Part shown: one piece after another, positions 8,425-15,869 of the stretch
Position numbering within the stretch: position 1 is the first letter of the stretch
Layout: every line of letters starts with the position of its first letter
Source of the DNA: Candidatus Eiseniibacteriota bacterium
GTDB taxonomy: Bacteria; Eisenbacteria; RBG-16-71-46
DNA length: 17,521 nucleotides
Assembly (NCBI GenBank): GCA_005893365.1
Contig: VBPB01000098.1
Span: 1 to 17,521 of the forward strand
Reading direction: 5' to 3'
Position numbers and translations under genes: made by a program
The notes under the pieces: generated by a model
Told to the model about the DNA's origin: nothing
Seen by the model: only the letters and a program-made list of their open reading frames with translations
Database searches by the model: none

Positions 8425-9605
8425 GCCGGGCGCAGCGAGCCCCCGCCGCCCTGCGCGTCCTCCACGTCATCGAATCGATGGTCGTGGGCGGCGCCGAGGC
8501 GATGGTCATCGAGCAGGTCCGCCACGCGGCCCCCGGCGTCGAGTCGCTGGTGTGCGCGCTCAATCGCGGGGGCGTGGCGCTCGAGGCCGCCGCCGCGCAC
8601 GGCGCCCGCACCTTCCTGTTGGCCAAGTCCGGTCAGCACGCCGCGGGGCTCCTGCGGCTCGCGCGCCTCATGCGCGAGGAGCGCGTGACCGTGGTCAACG
8701 GCCACAACCCGACCGGCGGGCTCTACGCCCTGCCGGCCGCGCGCTGGGCGGGCGTCCCGGTCGCCTTCCGCACCGAGCACAGCGTCCACTACCCGGGCCG
8801 CCACTCGCGCGTCTACCCGATCCTGGAGCGCGTGGGCACCGCCCTGGCCGACGGGGTCATCTGCGTGTGCCAGGCGGCGCTCGAGAGCCACGCCCCACGC
8901 ATGCGCTGGGCGGCCTCGCGCTTCGTCTCGATCCCGAACGGCGTCTCGGACTACCGCCCCGCGCGCTCGCGTGCCGAGCTGCGCGAGGCGCTGGGCCTCA
9001 CGCCCGAGACGTGCGCCATCCTCACCGTGGGGAGCCTCACCCGGCAGAAGGCCTACCACGTCCTGATCGACGCGTTCGCCATCGTGGCGCGCGCACATCC
9101 CAACCCCTGGCTGCTGATCGCCGGCGACGGACCGCTCAAGGGATCGCTCGAGGCGCGCGCGGCCGCGGCCGGCGTGGCGGACCGGATCCGCTGGCTGGGC
9201 CCGCGCACCGACGTGGGCGACCTCGTCCACGCCGCGGACCTGTTCACGCTCTCCTCGGAGCGCGAGGGCCTGTCGATCTCGCTGCTCGAGGCGATGCGCG
9301 GCTCGCGCGCCGCGGTCGTCACCCGCGTGGGCGGCAGCGCCGAGGCGCTGGTGGAAGGCGAGAGCGGTCACCTCGTGCCGCCCCACGACCCGGTCGCCCT
9401 GGGCCAGGCGCTGGCGCGGCTCGCCCTGGACCCCTCGCGCCGCGAGGCGTTCGGACGCGCGGGCCGCGAGCGCTGGAGCCTGAGGTTCACCGCCGAGCGC
9501 ATGGTGCGGGACACCGAGGCGTTGTACCGCGCCGCCCTGGCGCGGCGCGGGCACGCGGCCGGCGCGGTGCCGAGCCAGGCGCGGAGGGCGCATGCGGCTT
9601 CTTGA
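8421..9605 (+). CDS. GT4-family glycosyltransferase (exosortase/EPS locus type)
   Basis: A complete 394-residue retaining glycosyltransferase of the GT-B fold, acting at the cytoplasmic face on lipid-linked sugar. The N-terminal domain opens with RVLHVIESMVVGGAEAMV, the glycine-rich acceptor-side loop of GT4 enzymes, and contains AFRTEHSVHYPGR. The C-terminal donor domain shows FVSIPNGV, LTVGSLTRQKAYHVLIDAF, LLIAGDGPLK, and the E-x7-E motif in SEREGLSISLLEAM. It resembles the sugar transferases associated with PEP-CTERM/EpsH loci, but I cannot name the sugar. Start is GTG 8421, overlapping the previous stop as GTGA; no stronger start lies nearby. It is the only intact conventional glycosyltransferase in the window. 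Confidence 0.92.
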   Translation: MSRAQRAPAALRVLHVIESMVVGGAEAMVIEQVRHAAPGVESLVCALNRGGVALEAAAAHGARTFLLAKSGQHAAGLLRLARLMREERVTVVNGHNPTGGLYALPAARWAGVPVAFRTEHSVHYPGRHSRVYPILERVGTALADGVICVCQAALESHAPRMRWAASRFVSIPNGVSDYRPARSRAELREALGLTPETCAILTVGSLTRQKAYHVLIDAFAIVARAHPNPWLLIAGDGPLKGSLEARAAAAGVADRIRWLGPRTDVGDLVHAADLFTLSSEREGLSISLLEAMRGSRAAVVTRVGGSAEALVEGESGHLVPPHDPVALGQALARLALDPSRREAFGRAGRERWSLRFTAERMVRDTEALYRAALARRGHAAGAVPSQARRAHAAS

Positions 9606-9711
9606 GCAGCCGGGGCTGGACTACGAGCCCCTGCGTCTCGACCCGGACGGCATCCCGCGGGTGCCCGGCCTGCTGTGGCAGGCGCTGCGGCGCAAGACGA
9701 GGCGGGCATGA
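9592..9711 (+). CDS. 39-residue small ORF of unknown function, coupled on both sides
   Basis: ATG 9592 to TGA 9711 encodes a 39-residue basic peptide starting MRLLEQPGLDYEPLRLD and ending RRKTRRA. GGAGG at 9583-9587 lies 4 bases before the ATG. The ORF overlaps the GT4 gene by 14 bases and the next transferase start by an ATGA. Without it there would be a roughly 100-base untranslated gap, the largest in the operon, which supports translation. I do not recognise a family. It has no signal peptide or membrane helix. It could be a real small protein or the C-terminal scrap of a deleted enzyme, given the scars elsewhere in this operon. Confidence 0.5.
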   Translation: MRLLEQPGLDYEPLRLDPDGIPRVPGLLWQALRRKTRRA

Positions 9712-10370
9712 GCGCCTCCCAGACCACGCCGCGACTGCCCGAGCGGGCGGCCTCAGGCCGCGAGGCGCCGCGCGTGCCGCCGGCGCCCGCGCCGGGCGGC
9801 CTCTACGGGGCGGTCAAGCGGCTGCTGGACGTGCTCGCCGCCTTGGTCCTGCTCGCGCTGCTGTCGCCGCTCCTGCTCGTGGCCGCGATCGCCATCCGGC
9901 TCGACTCGCCGGGCCCGGTGCTGTTCCGGCAGCGCCGCATCGGGCGGGCCTCGGGCGAGTTCACCATCGTCAAGTTCCGCACCATGCGGACCGGGACCCC
10001 CGACCTGGCCTCGCACCTGATGGGCCCCGCCTCGGATCGCGTGACGCGGGTCGGTCGGGTGCTGCGCCGCAGCAGCGTGGACGAGCTGCCGCAGCTCTTG
10101 AACATCCTGCTCGGGCAGATGACGCTGGTGGGGCCCCGCCCGGCGCTCTACAACCAGTACGACCTGATCGGCATGCGCCAGGCGGCGGGCGTCGACGCGC
10201 TCAGGCCGGGGGTCACCGGCTGGGCTCAGATCCACGGGCGGGACGACATCCCGCTCGAGACCAAGGTGGGGTACGACCGCCACTATCTGGAGCACTGCTC
10301 GCTCGGCTTCGACCTCTGGATCCTGGTCCGCACCACCGTCACGCTGTTCTCGTCCCGGGGCGTGTATTAG
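9708..10370 (+). CDS. Undecaprenyl-phosphate sugar-phosphate transferase (small monotopic type)
   Basis: A 220-residue initiating enzyme that moves a sugar-1-phosphate from a nucleotide sugar onto undecaprenyl phosphate, starting repeat-unit assembly at the inner membrane. After a Pro/Ala-rich N-terminal tail (1-30) comes the re-entrant hydrophobic helix (about 40-63) with the helix-breaking DSPGP (66-70). Then come RQRRIGR, KFRTM (89-93), the catalytic Asp125-Glu126 in SVDELPQLLNIL, LVGPRPA (140-146) and RPGVTGWAQIHGRD (166-179). All family motifs are present, unlike the divergent transferase domain at the start of the window. I chose ATG 9708 because it overlaps the preceding stop and leads straight to the conserved part; an in-frame GTG/ATG-run further upstream (9675) is less likely. 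The stop abuts the exosortase start. Confidence 0.93.
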   Translation: MSASQTTPRLPERAASGREAPRVPPAPAPGGLYGAVKRLLDVLAALVLLALLSPLLLVAAIAIRLDSPGPVLFRQRRIGRASGEFTIVKFRTMRTGTPDLASHLMGPASDRVTRVGRVLRRSSVDELPQLLNILLGQMTLVGPRPALYNQYDLIGMRQAAGVDALRPGVTGWAQIHGRDDIPLETKVGYDRHYLEHCSLGFDLWILVRTTVTLFSSRGVY

Positions 10371-11276
10371 ATGTCCACGCTGGAGTCGCGTCGGGCCTTC
10401 GCGGCGCCGCCCGGCGCGGGCACCGCCTCGCGCCTGGCGCCGCGCGCCGTCCTGGGCGGCGCGGTGGTGGCGGCGTTGCTGGCGGCGGTCTACTTCCGCA
10501 CCGCGGCCACGCTCTGGCACACCTGGACCCACAACGACGACTACTCGCATGGGCCGCTGGTGCCGCTGGTCTCCCTGGCCGCGCTCTGGCTCGGCCGCCA
10601 CCGGCTCGCCGCCCTCCCGCTCGGGCCCGACGCGCGCGGGCTGGCACTCCTGGCGCTGGCCTGCCTGCTCCAGGTGCTGGGGATCCGCGCCGACGTCTTC
10701 GCCCTCCAGGGCTGGTCCCTGCTCGTCATGCTCACCGGGCTCTCGCTCACCTTCCAGGGGACGGCGCGCACGCGGGCGCTCGCGTTCCCGATCGGCTACC
10801 TCGCCTTCATGCTCACCTTCCCGCCGTTCGTGATGAACACGCTGAGCTACGGCTTGAAGGAGATCACCATGCGGCTGTCGACGGCCGCCTCCGAGGCGCT
10901 GGGGGCCCAGTTCCAGCGCAGCGGGATGACGCTCTACCTGGCCGGCGGCGACCTGCGCATGGAGAACCCGTGCAGCGGCCTGCGCTCGCTGCTGGCGATG
11001 CTCGCGACCGCCGCCGCCTTCGCCTGGTTCCAGCCCGGGGCCGGGTGGCGGCGGCTCCTGCTCTTCCTCTCGGGCATCCCGATCGCGGTCGCCGGCAACG
11101 CGCTGCGCATCACCGCCCTCATCCTGGTGGCGCACTACGCCGGGGTGAAGCAGGCCACCGGGCGGTTCCACGACTGGTCCGGCTACTTCGTCTACGCGGC
11201 GGCGCTGGGGGCCCTGTTCGCCGCCCGCGCCCTGCTCACGCCGCGGACCGCCAGGGCGGGGACGGAGGCGGCATGA
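10371..11276 (+). CDS. xrtA: Exosortase A (XrtA/EpsH), PEP-CTERM sorting transpeptidase
   Basis: A 301-residue multi-pass membrane protease/transpeptidase that is expected to cleave PEP-CTERM tails of exported proteins. About eight hydrophobic segments are visible from residue 28 on. The three invariant exosortase residues are present: Cys201 in MENPCSGLRSL, Arg246 in GNALRITAL, and His267 in GRFHDWSGYFVY. The N-terminal HNDDYSHGPLVP (54-65) is also typical. The neighbourhood (EPS genes upstream, EpsI directly downstream, PrsK/PrsR further on) fits the XrtA subtype. No PEP-CTERM substrate is encoded in the window. Start is ATG 10371, immediately after the previous stop, with only a weak G-rich ribosome site, so translation is probably coupled. 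Confidence 0.95.
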   Translation: MSTLESRRAFAAPPGAGTASRLAPRAVLGGAVVAALLAAVYFRTAATLWHTWTHNDDYSHGPLVPLVSLAALWLGRHRLAALPLGPDARGLALLALACLLQVLGIRADVFALQGWSLLVMLTGLSLTFQGTARTRALAFPIGYLAFMLTFPPFVMNTLSYGLKEITMRLSTAASEALGAQFQRSGMTLYLAGGDLRMENPCSGLRSLLAMLATAAAFAWFQPGAGWRRLLLFLSGIPIAVAGNALRITALILVAHYAGVKQATGRFHDWSGYFVYAAALGALFAARALLTPRTARAGTEAA

Positions 11277-11920
11277 GCCGCTGGCTGGTGACGGTGGTGC
11301 TGCTCGCGGCCACCGGGCTCTACGTGCTCCGGCATCCCCCGGAGAACCTGGCCCTGGGACGCGGCGTGCTCGCGGCCTGCCCCGAAGCGTTCGGCGACTG
11401 GAACGGCACCGATCTCTCGTTCCAGGACGCGGTGGTCGAGGAGCTCAAGGCGGACGACCTGCTCATCCGTCGCTACCGCCGCGGGGGCGCCACCGTGTGG
11501 CTGTGCATGGTCTACCACCAGAACCGCCGCTTCGGGGCGCACGACCCGCGGTTGTGCTATCAATCGCAGGGCTACATTCTCGATCCGGCGAAACGGGTGC
11601 GGGTGGACGACGGGCGCGTGGGAGGCCTCGAGGTGAACCGATTCATCGCCGACCGCCACGGGGACCGGCGGGTGGTCTACTACTGGTGGACGACCGCGGG
11701 ACTCTCGACCACCGAGGCCGACGCGTTCCGGGGGCGCATGGCGCTGCGCGGGGTACTCGACAACCGCTCCTGGGGAGCGTTCGTGCGCGTCGAGGCGCTG
11801 GTCCGTCACGGCGACGACGCCGCCGCCGATCGCGAGGCGGGGGACTTCACCGCCCGCGTGGCCCAGGCGCTCCCGCGGGTGTTCGCGGCGCCCCAGGGCC
11901 GCGCCTCGGTGGGACGATGA
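11273..11920 (+). CDS. epsI: EpsI, exosortase-associated protein
   Basis: A 215-residue protein with one N-terminal membrane anchor (about 4-20) and a periplasmic EpsI domain. The family's conserved marks are visible: WNGTDLSF near 43-50, YHQNRRFGAHDPRLCYQSQGY (81-101) with the conserved Cys95 following His90-Asp91-Pro92, and VVYYWWTTAG (134-143). In many species EpsI is fused to the exosortase or lies just after it, as here. Its exact role is unknown; it is required for exopolysaccharide production in Methylobacillus, where it was named. The start ATG 11273 overlaps the exosortase stop as ATGA, with GGAGG at 11264-11268. The end overlaps the next gene the same way. Confidence 0.92.
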   Translation: MSRWLVTVVLLAATGLYVLRHPPENLALGRGVLAACPEAFGDWNGTDLSFQDAVVEELKADDLLIRRYRRGGATVWLCMVYHQNRRFGAHDPRLCYQSQGYILDPAKRVRVDDGRVGGLEVNRFIADRHGDRRVVYYWWTTAGLSTTEADAFRGRMALRGVLDNRSWGAFVRVEALVRHGDDAAADREAGDFTARVAQALPRVFAAPQGRASVGR

Positions 11921-12759
11921 ACGTGATCGAGCAGGTGATGCTGGGGTGGCAGTGCCTGCGCTACGCCAGCCGCCAGCTCCTGAGTCCGGCCCTGTGGGCG
12001 CCGTGGCTGATGGTGGGCGGGGTGGAGGCCCTGGCGCTGGCGGCCCTGTGGTGGTTCGCCCACCCGTGGGTCTCCTGGCTGATGGCGCCGCTGCTGACCT
12101 CGGCCGCCGGCGAGGGCGTCCTGCGTTATCCCAACCTGTTTCGCGTCCTGCCGGGGCTGTTCGCCCGGGTCGATCTGGTGGTCCAGGCCTCGCTCGGAGC
12201 CCTGGCGGCGGGGGTCGCGACCGCGCTGTTCGCCGTCCGGTCCGCCGACCGGACGGCGAGCCCCGGCGCCGCCTGGCGGCAGGCGGGACGCAGCGTCCTG
12301 CGGCTCGTCCTGGTCAACCTGCCGCTGACGCTGATCGCCGTCGGCCTGTCCTACGGCCTCGATCTGGCGCTGCAGGCGCGGGGCAGCTCCTCCTCGTCCC
12401 GGCATCTGGCCCATGGGATGTCGCTGGGGCTGATCTTCGTGGTCCAGGCCTGGTTCCTGTACGCCAACGCCCTGGTGATGCTGGGCGGCTACGGCTGGCT
12501 CGGCGCCCTGGCGGCGCTGCCGCGCCTGGCCGCGCGCGGCATGGCCGGGGCGTTGTTCATGGCGGTGCTCACGCTGGTGCCGCTGCTGCTCGTCCAGGGC
12601 CTCACCGCCACGGTCGCCTCCCTGGTGGACCGCGGCGTTCCCGAGACCGTGGGCTGGCTGGTGGCGGTGCAGCTGGTCGTGACCCTGGTCAGCTCGTTCC
12701 TGCTCACCGGGGGTGCGGCGGTGTATTACCAGAGCGCGCTGACCGAGGAGTCGACATGA
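11917..12759 (+). CDS. Multi-pass integral membrane protein of unknown function
   Basis: A 280-residue, strongly hydrophobic protein I cannot assign to a family. About six to seven membrane segments are visible: roughly 26-47, 51-63, 87-107, 127-152, 166-190, 209-235 and 244-270. Polar stretches between them include an Arg-rich loop (108-126) and a short serine run (157-161). No catalytic motif stands out, and it does not resemble Wzx flippases (too short, too few helices), acyltransferases or a second exosortase. It is locked into the operon by ATGA overlaps with epsI upstream and the lipoprotein gene downstream, so co-function with the sorting or export system is likely by context only. A permease subunit or assembly factor is possible. 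Confidence 0.78.
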   Translation: MNVIEQVMLGWQCLRYASRQLLSPALWAPWLMVGGVEALALAALWWFAHPWVSWLMAPLLTSAAGEGVLRYPNLFRVLPGLFARVDLVVQASLGALAAGVATALFAVRSADRTASPGAAWRQAGRSVLRLVLVNLPLTLIAVGLSYGLDLALQARGSSSSSRHLAHGMSLGLIFVVQAWFLYANALVMLGGYGWLGALAALPRLAARGMAGALFMAVLTLVPLLLVQGLTATVASLVDRGVPETVGWLVAVQLVVTLVSSFLLTGGAAVYYQSALTEEST

Positions 12760-14258
12760 GCCGCCTCAGGGCCGGCCTGGCGGTGGCGGCGGTGGTCCTC
12801 GCCGCGGCGGGATGCGGCGACCCCCAGCTCTGGGCCCGCTATCGCGCCGAGCGCGACTTCTGGCGCGCGCGCCGCCTGGTCGAACGCATCGAGCTCAATC
12901 CGCGCGTGGCTAGGGCGGCCGAGTTCGCGCGCGCCGCGGCGGCCTGCCGGGCCGTCACCACCGCCTTCCCGGCCGCCGCGTGGGCGACGCCCGAGCGGGT
13001 GGGCACCCCGATCGCGGCCGACGTGGCCGCCGTCTCGGGCCAGGCGGCGATCGCGCGGGCGCGTCTGGACGAGCTCGCGGGCCGGACCGACGCGGCGATC
13101 GCCGGCTACGCGCGGGCCGAGGCCGACTACGCCGCGCTGCCGCCGGTGGCGCTGGAGGCCGTGCTCGCGCGCGCGGCGGCGCTGGAGCGCGCCGGCCGCT
13201 CTGCCGAGGCGACCGGGGCGTATGCCGGGATCATCGGGCGCTTCCCGCTGGTCGACCCGGTGAGCGGGAGGTCGGTGCTGGCGGCGATGGATGCGCCCCT
13301 GCGCGTGGCCCAGGACCAGACGCGGGCGGGGCAGACGGCGGCGGCCGACGCGACGCTGCGGGCCGCCGAGGCGCGCTACGCGGCCGAGCTCGAGCGCCAG
13401 GACGGACGGCCGCCGGGCTTCGACCTCTGGGTGCGGATGGCCCAGGTGCGTCGGATGACGGGACGCACCGAAGCGGCCCTCGAGGCACTCCGCCACGCGA
13501 TGGGCCAGCCCGGGGCGAGCCGGCCGGCGATGGTGGTGCGGCTGGCCGAGACCTGCGTCGAGGGCGGGCTGCCGGACTCGGCCCTGGTGTACGCGGCCTG
13601 GGCCGAGCGCGGCTTCGAGCCGGTGCGGCCGCGGGCGCTGGTCCTGGCGGCGCGGGCCTGGGAGCTCAAGGGCCCGCCGGATTCCGCCATCGTCGCCTGG
13701 GGTCGCTACCTGGACGCCTACCCCACGGCCGTGGATACCAGCAGCCTGGCGCGCTTCCAGCGCGGCCGGCTCTACGAGGATCTCGGCCGCTGGCCGCTGG
13801 CCCGCAGCGAGTATCGCGCCCTCATCGCCCGGGACCCCACCCATGCGCTGGCCTTCGAGGCCATCCGCCGCATCCCGGCCTGGCACGCCGCGCACGGGGA
13901 GACCGCCGAGGCGCGCATCGAGGGGCGCGGCGCGCTCGAGGACCTGGACCGCCTGATCGGCAGCCATCGCGACGCGCGCGTGCTGCAGCAGGCGCGTGCG
14001 GCAAGGGCCCAAGTGCTGCTGGCGATGGGCGACTGGGCCGCCGCCTCGACGGCGCTCGGGGAACTGTGGGATCACTATGGCGACACGCCGGTGGGCGCCG
14101 ATGCGGCGTTCCAGGCCGCGGAGCTGAACGAGAGGCAGCTCCACGACGTCACGAAAGCGGTGGCGCTCTACCGCGAACTCGCCGAACATGCAGCGCTCGA
14201 CGCCGACCGGCGGCGGGCGCAGGACCAGTTGGCGCGCCTCGGGCGCGGCCGCGGATAG
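12756..14258 (+). CDS. TPR-like repeat lipoprotein (PrsT-like position)
   Basis: A 500-residue predicted lipoprotein. Residues 1-19 form a type II signal peptide with lipobox AAGC, lipidated Cys20 and Gly21 at +2, so outer-membrane retention is plausible. The rest is Ala-rich alpha-helical repeats of tetratricopeptide type. Examples are ARLDELAGRTDAAIAGYARA near 100-120, RAAALERAGRSAEATGAYAGI near 145-165, and later units with WGRYLDAYP and LYEDLGRWPLARSEYRALI. Such scaffolds bind partner proteins. PEP-CTERM loci commonly carry a TPR lipoprotein, PrsT, close to PrsK and PrsR. The position here matches, but PrsT is usually much longer, so I call this an analogue rather than PrsT. GAGGAG at 12745-12750 precedes the start, which overlaps the upstream stop as ATGA. 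Confidence 0.8.
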   Translation: MSRLRAGLAVAAVVLAAAGCGDPQLWARYRAERDFWRARRLVERIELNPRVARAAEFARAAAACRAVTTAFPAAAWATPERVGTPIAADVAAVSGQAAIARARLDELAGRTDAAIAGYARAEADYAALPPVALEAVLARAAALERAGRSAEATGAYAGIIGRFPLVDPVSGRSVLAAMDAPLRVAQDQTRAGQTAAADATLRAAEARYAAELERQDGRPPGFDLWVRMAQVRRMTGRTEAALEALRHAMGQPGASRPAMVVRLAETCVEGGLPDSALVYAAWAERGFEPVRPRALVLAARAWELKGPPDSAIVAWGRYLDAYPTAVDTSSLARFQRGRLYEDLGRWPLARSEYRALIARDPTHALAFEAIRRIPAWHAAHGETAEARIEGRGALEDLDRLIGSHRDARVLQQARAARAQVLLAMGDWAAASTALGELWDHYGDTPVGADAAFQAAELNERQLHDVTKAVALYRELAEHAALDADRRRAQDQLARLGRGRG

Positions 14259-14264
14259 CCACCC

Positions 14265-15869
14265 ATGTTCATCATGCCCATCCCGTTCCAGATCGCGATC
14301 GTGACGGCGAGCGCCCTGCTGCTCACCGTCATCGGCCTGCTCGCGACGCTGCGGCGCGGCCACTGGCTGGTCACGCTGCTGTTCTCGTCGGCCTTCCTGT
14401 CGCTGGCCGCGTTCCAGGCCGGGGCGCTGGCCATCCTGCACGCCACCTCGCCCGAGGCCGCCCGCGACTGGGCGGTCTACATGGCGGGCGTCTCGGCGCT
14501 GGCCTCGTGGTTGTGGCTGACGCTGAGCGTGGTGCTCACGCGGCCCAAGCCCTTCCACCGCCTGCTCGACGCCTCGGCCTACCTGAGCGTGGCGCTGGTG
14601 CTGTGCATCAGCCTCTGGGTGCTCGCCCGCACGCCCTACGTGGTGCGGGGGGTGGAGGGGGTGGGCGGCGACGCGCTCATCCTGCTCGGGGCGATGGGGA
14701 AGATCTATCTGATGTACCTGGTCGTGGTGATGGTGATGGTGCTGATGAATCTCGAAAGCATGCTGCGCAGCGCCCCCGCCCCCGACCAGCGCCGGCTGCG
14801 GCCGCTGTTCTTCGCCATCGTCTTCGCCATCCTGGCGGACCTGCTGATCGTGTCGGGCGGGCTGCTCTATGGCGGCCTGCGCGTGGCCTGGATGGCGACC
14901 GGCGCGGTGCCCCTGTTCGCGGCCGGCGCGGTCACCTCGCTGGCGCTCGCGCGGCGCCGCCTCTCGGACATGAGCGTGCCGGTCGCGCGTCCGGTGGTCT
15001 ACTACTCCTCGGTCTCGCTCACGCTGGCCGGGATGTTCCTGCTGGCCATGGCGGTGCTCTCGAAGGTCCTGCCGGTCCTGACGCCCGAGTGGAAGCGCCT
15101 CGCGGCCATCGGCTTCTACCTGCTCGTGGGCAGCGGCGGGCTGGTGCTGACCATGAGCCCGCGCGCGCACCGCCTGGTGAAGCATTTCGTGGATCGGAAC
15201 TTCTACGCCAACCGGTACGACTACCGCCGGGAATGGGAGCGGGTGAGCCGGGCGATCGCGCCCACCGCGCGGCCGGAGGACATCTGCCGGCAGATCGAGG
15301 CGCTGCTGCGCGCGGTGTTCGAGGCCGAGCGGGTCGTCATCCACCTGCGCGACGACAGCACCGGGGACTTTAGGCTGGCCCATCCGTCGCCCAGCGACGG
15401 CCCGGCGGCGCGCGACCCGGACCCGCTCGGGGGGGAGGCGGAGGGGCCGGACGGCACCCTGGGCGACGCGGCGGGCGTCATCCGGGCCGAGAGTTCGCTG
15501 GTGCGCGAGCTCCACCGGCTCCGCGCCCCGCTCATCTTCCAGGACGTGGCCCGGGACCTCGACCTGATCCCGGCCATGGTCGAGCACCGGCCGCTCATCC
15601 AGGCGGTGGGGGCCGCCGTGTGCGCCCCGCTCCACGTCGGCGAGGACCTGGTGGGCCTGCTCTGGCTCTCCGCCAAGCGCAACGGCGAGGAGTACTCGTC
15701 CGAGGACGCCGAGTTCCTGGGGGCGATGGCGCGCCAGCTCGCGGCCGACCTGTGGTTCGCGCGGGTCGCCGACCAGCTGGCCGAGGCGCGCCAGCTCGAG
15801 TCGCTGAACCGGCTCTCGACCTTCGTCCTGCACGACATCAAGAATCAGGTCTCCAGCGCGACGCCATGA
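14265..15869 (+). CDS. prsK: PrsK-like histidine kinase, 5' part: membrane sensor, GAF domain and H-box, then premature stop
   Basis: This 534-residue frame holds the sensor half of a PrsK-type kinase, the regulator kinase of XrtA/PEP-CTERM loci. About eight to nine membrane helices fill residues 5-310. YRREWERVSRAI starts a cytoplasmic GAF-like domain (about 325-505). The phosphoacceptor H-box FVLHDIKNQVS follows, with His523. After Ser528 the reading leaves the family pattern, reads only a few odd residues and stops at 15869. The remainder of the dimerisation helix and the whole ATP-binding domain are in the next fragment, in another frame. As written, this product cannot phosphorylate itself. 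Start is ATG 14265, 6 bases after the lipoprotein stop; ATG 14274 is an alternative. The G7 run at 15429-15435 in the GAF region does not break the frame. Confidence 0.8.
   Translation: MFIMPIPFQIAIVTASALLLTVIGLLATLRRGHWLVTLLFSSAFLSLAAFQAGALAILHATSPEAARDWAVYMAGVSALASWLWLTLSVVLTRPKPFHRLLDASAYLSVALVLCISLWVLARTPYVVRGVEGVGGDALILLGAMGKIYLMYLVVVMVMVLMNLESMLRSAPAPDQRRLRPLFFAIVFAILADLLIVSGGLLYGGLRVAWMATGAVPLFAAGAVTSLALARRRLSDMSVPVARPVVYYSSVSLTLAGMFLLAMAVLSKVLPVLTPEWKRLAAIGFYLLVGSGGLVLTMSPRAHRLVKHFVDRNFYANRYDYRREWERVSRAIAPTARPEDICRQIEALLRAVFEAERVVIHLRDDSTGDFRLAHPSPSDGPAARDPDPLGGEAEGPDGTLGDAAGVIRAESSLVRELHRLRAPLIFQDVARDLDLIPAMVEHRPLIQAVGAAVCAPLHVGEDLVGLLWLSAKRNGEEYSSEDAEFLGAMARQLAADLWFARVADQLAEARQLESLNRLSTFVLHDIKNQVSSATP
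15845..15862 (+). other. Probable deletion/frameshift junction within prsK
   Basis: HDIKNQVS is read in one frame up to about 15853. QRDAMKVVERTV resumes in another frame from CAG at about 15854. In PrsK relatives these two motifs are separated by roughly 18 residues of the phosphoacceptor helix hairpin. The frame change requires a loss of 3n+1 bases, so about 55 bases appear to be missing. The estimate of 18 residues comes from memory of the family pattern, not from an alignment. Confidence 0.65.

Noticed and set aside
9675..9707. Upstream start at 9675 for the small sugar transferase
   Set aside because: It adds 11 residues with no family similarity and lies inside the small ORF. ATG 9708 overlaps the preceding stop like the other genes here.
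10510..10530. TGGCAC-containing sites as sigma-54 (-24/-12) promoters, for example here and near 2040 and 13881
   Set aside because: None has a GC/TTGC element at the required spacing, and all are inside coding sequence.
8177..11272. Long plus-strand open frame running through the GT4, transferase and exosortase genes
   Set aside because: Only its last part, from 11273, is the EpsI gene. The rest is an off-frame Arg/Ala/Pro-rich reading of neighbouring genes.
15429..15435. Run of seven G in the GAF region of prsK as a possible phase-variation site
   Set aside because: The frame is consistent before and after it, and the real frame break lies 400 bases further on. A G7 is expected by chance at this GC content.
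12726..15833. A 1035-codon open frame on the minus strand
   Set aside because: It has the same shadow composition and is opposite the lipoprotein and kinase genes; no start signal or domain supports it.
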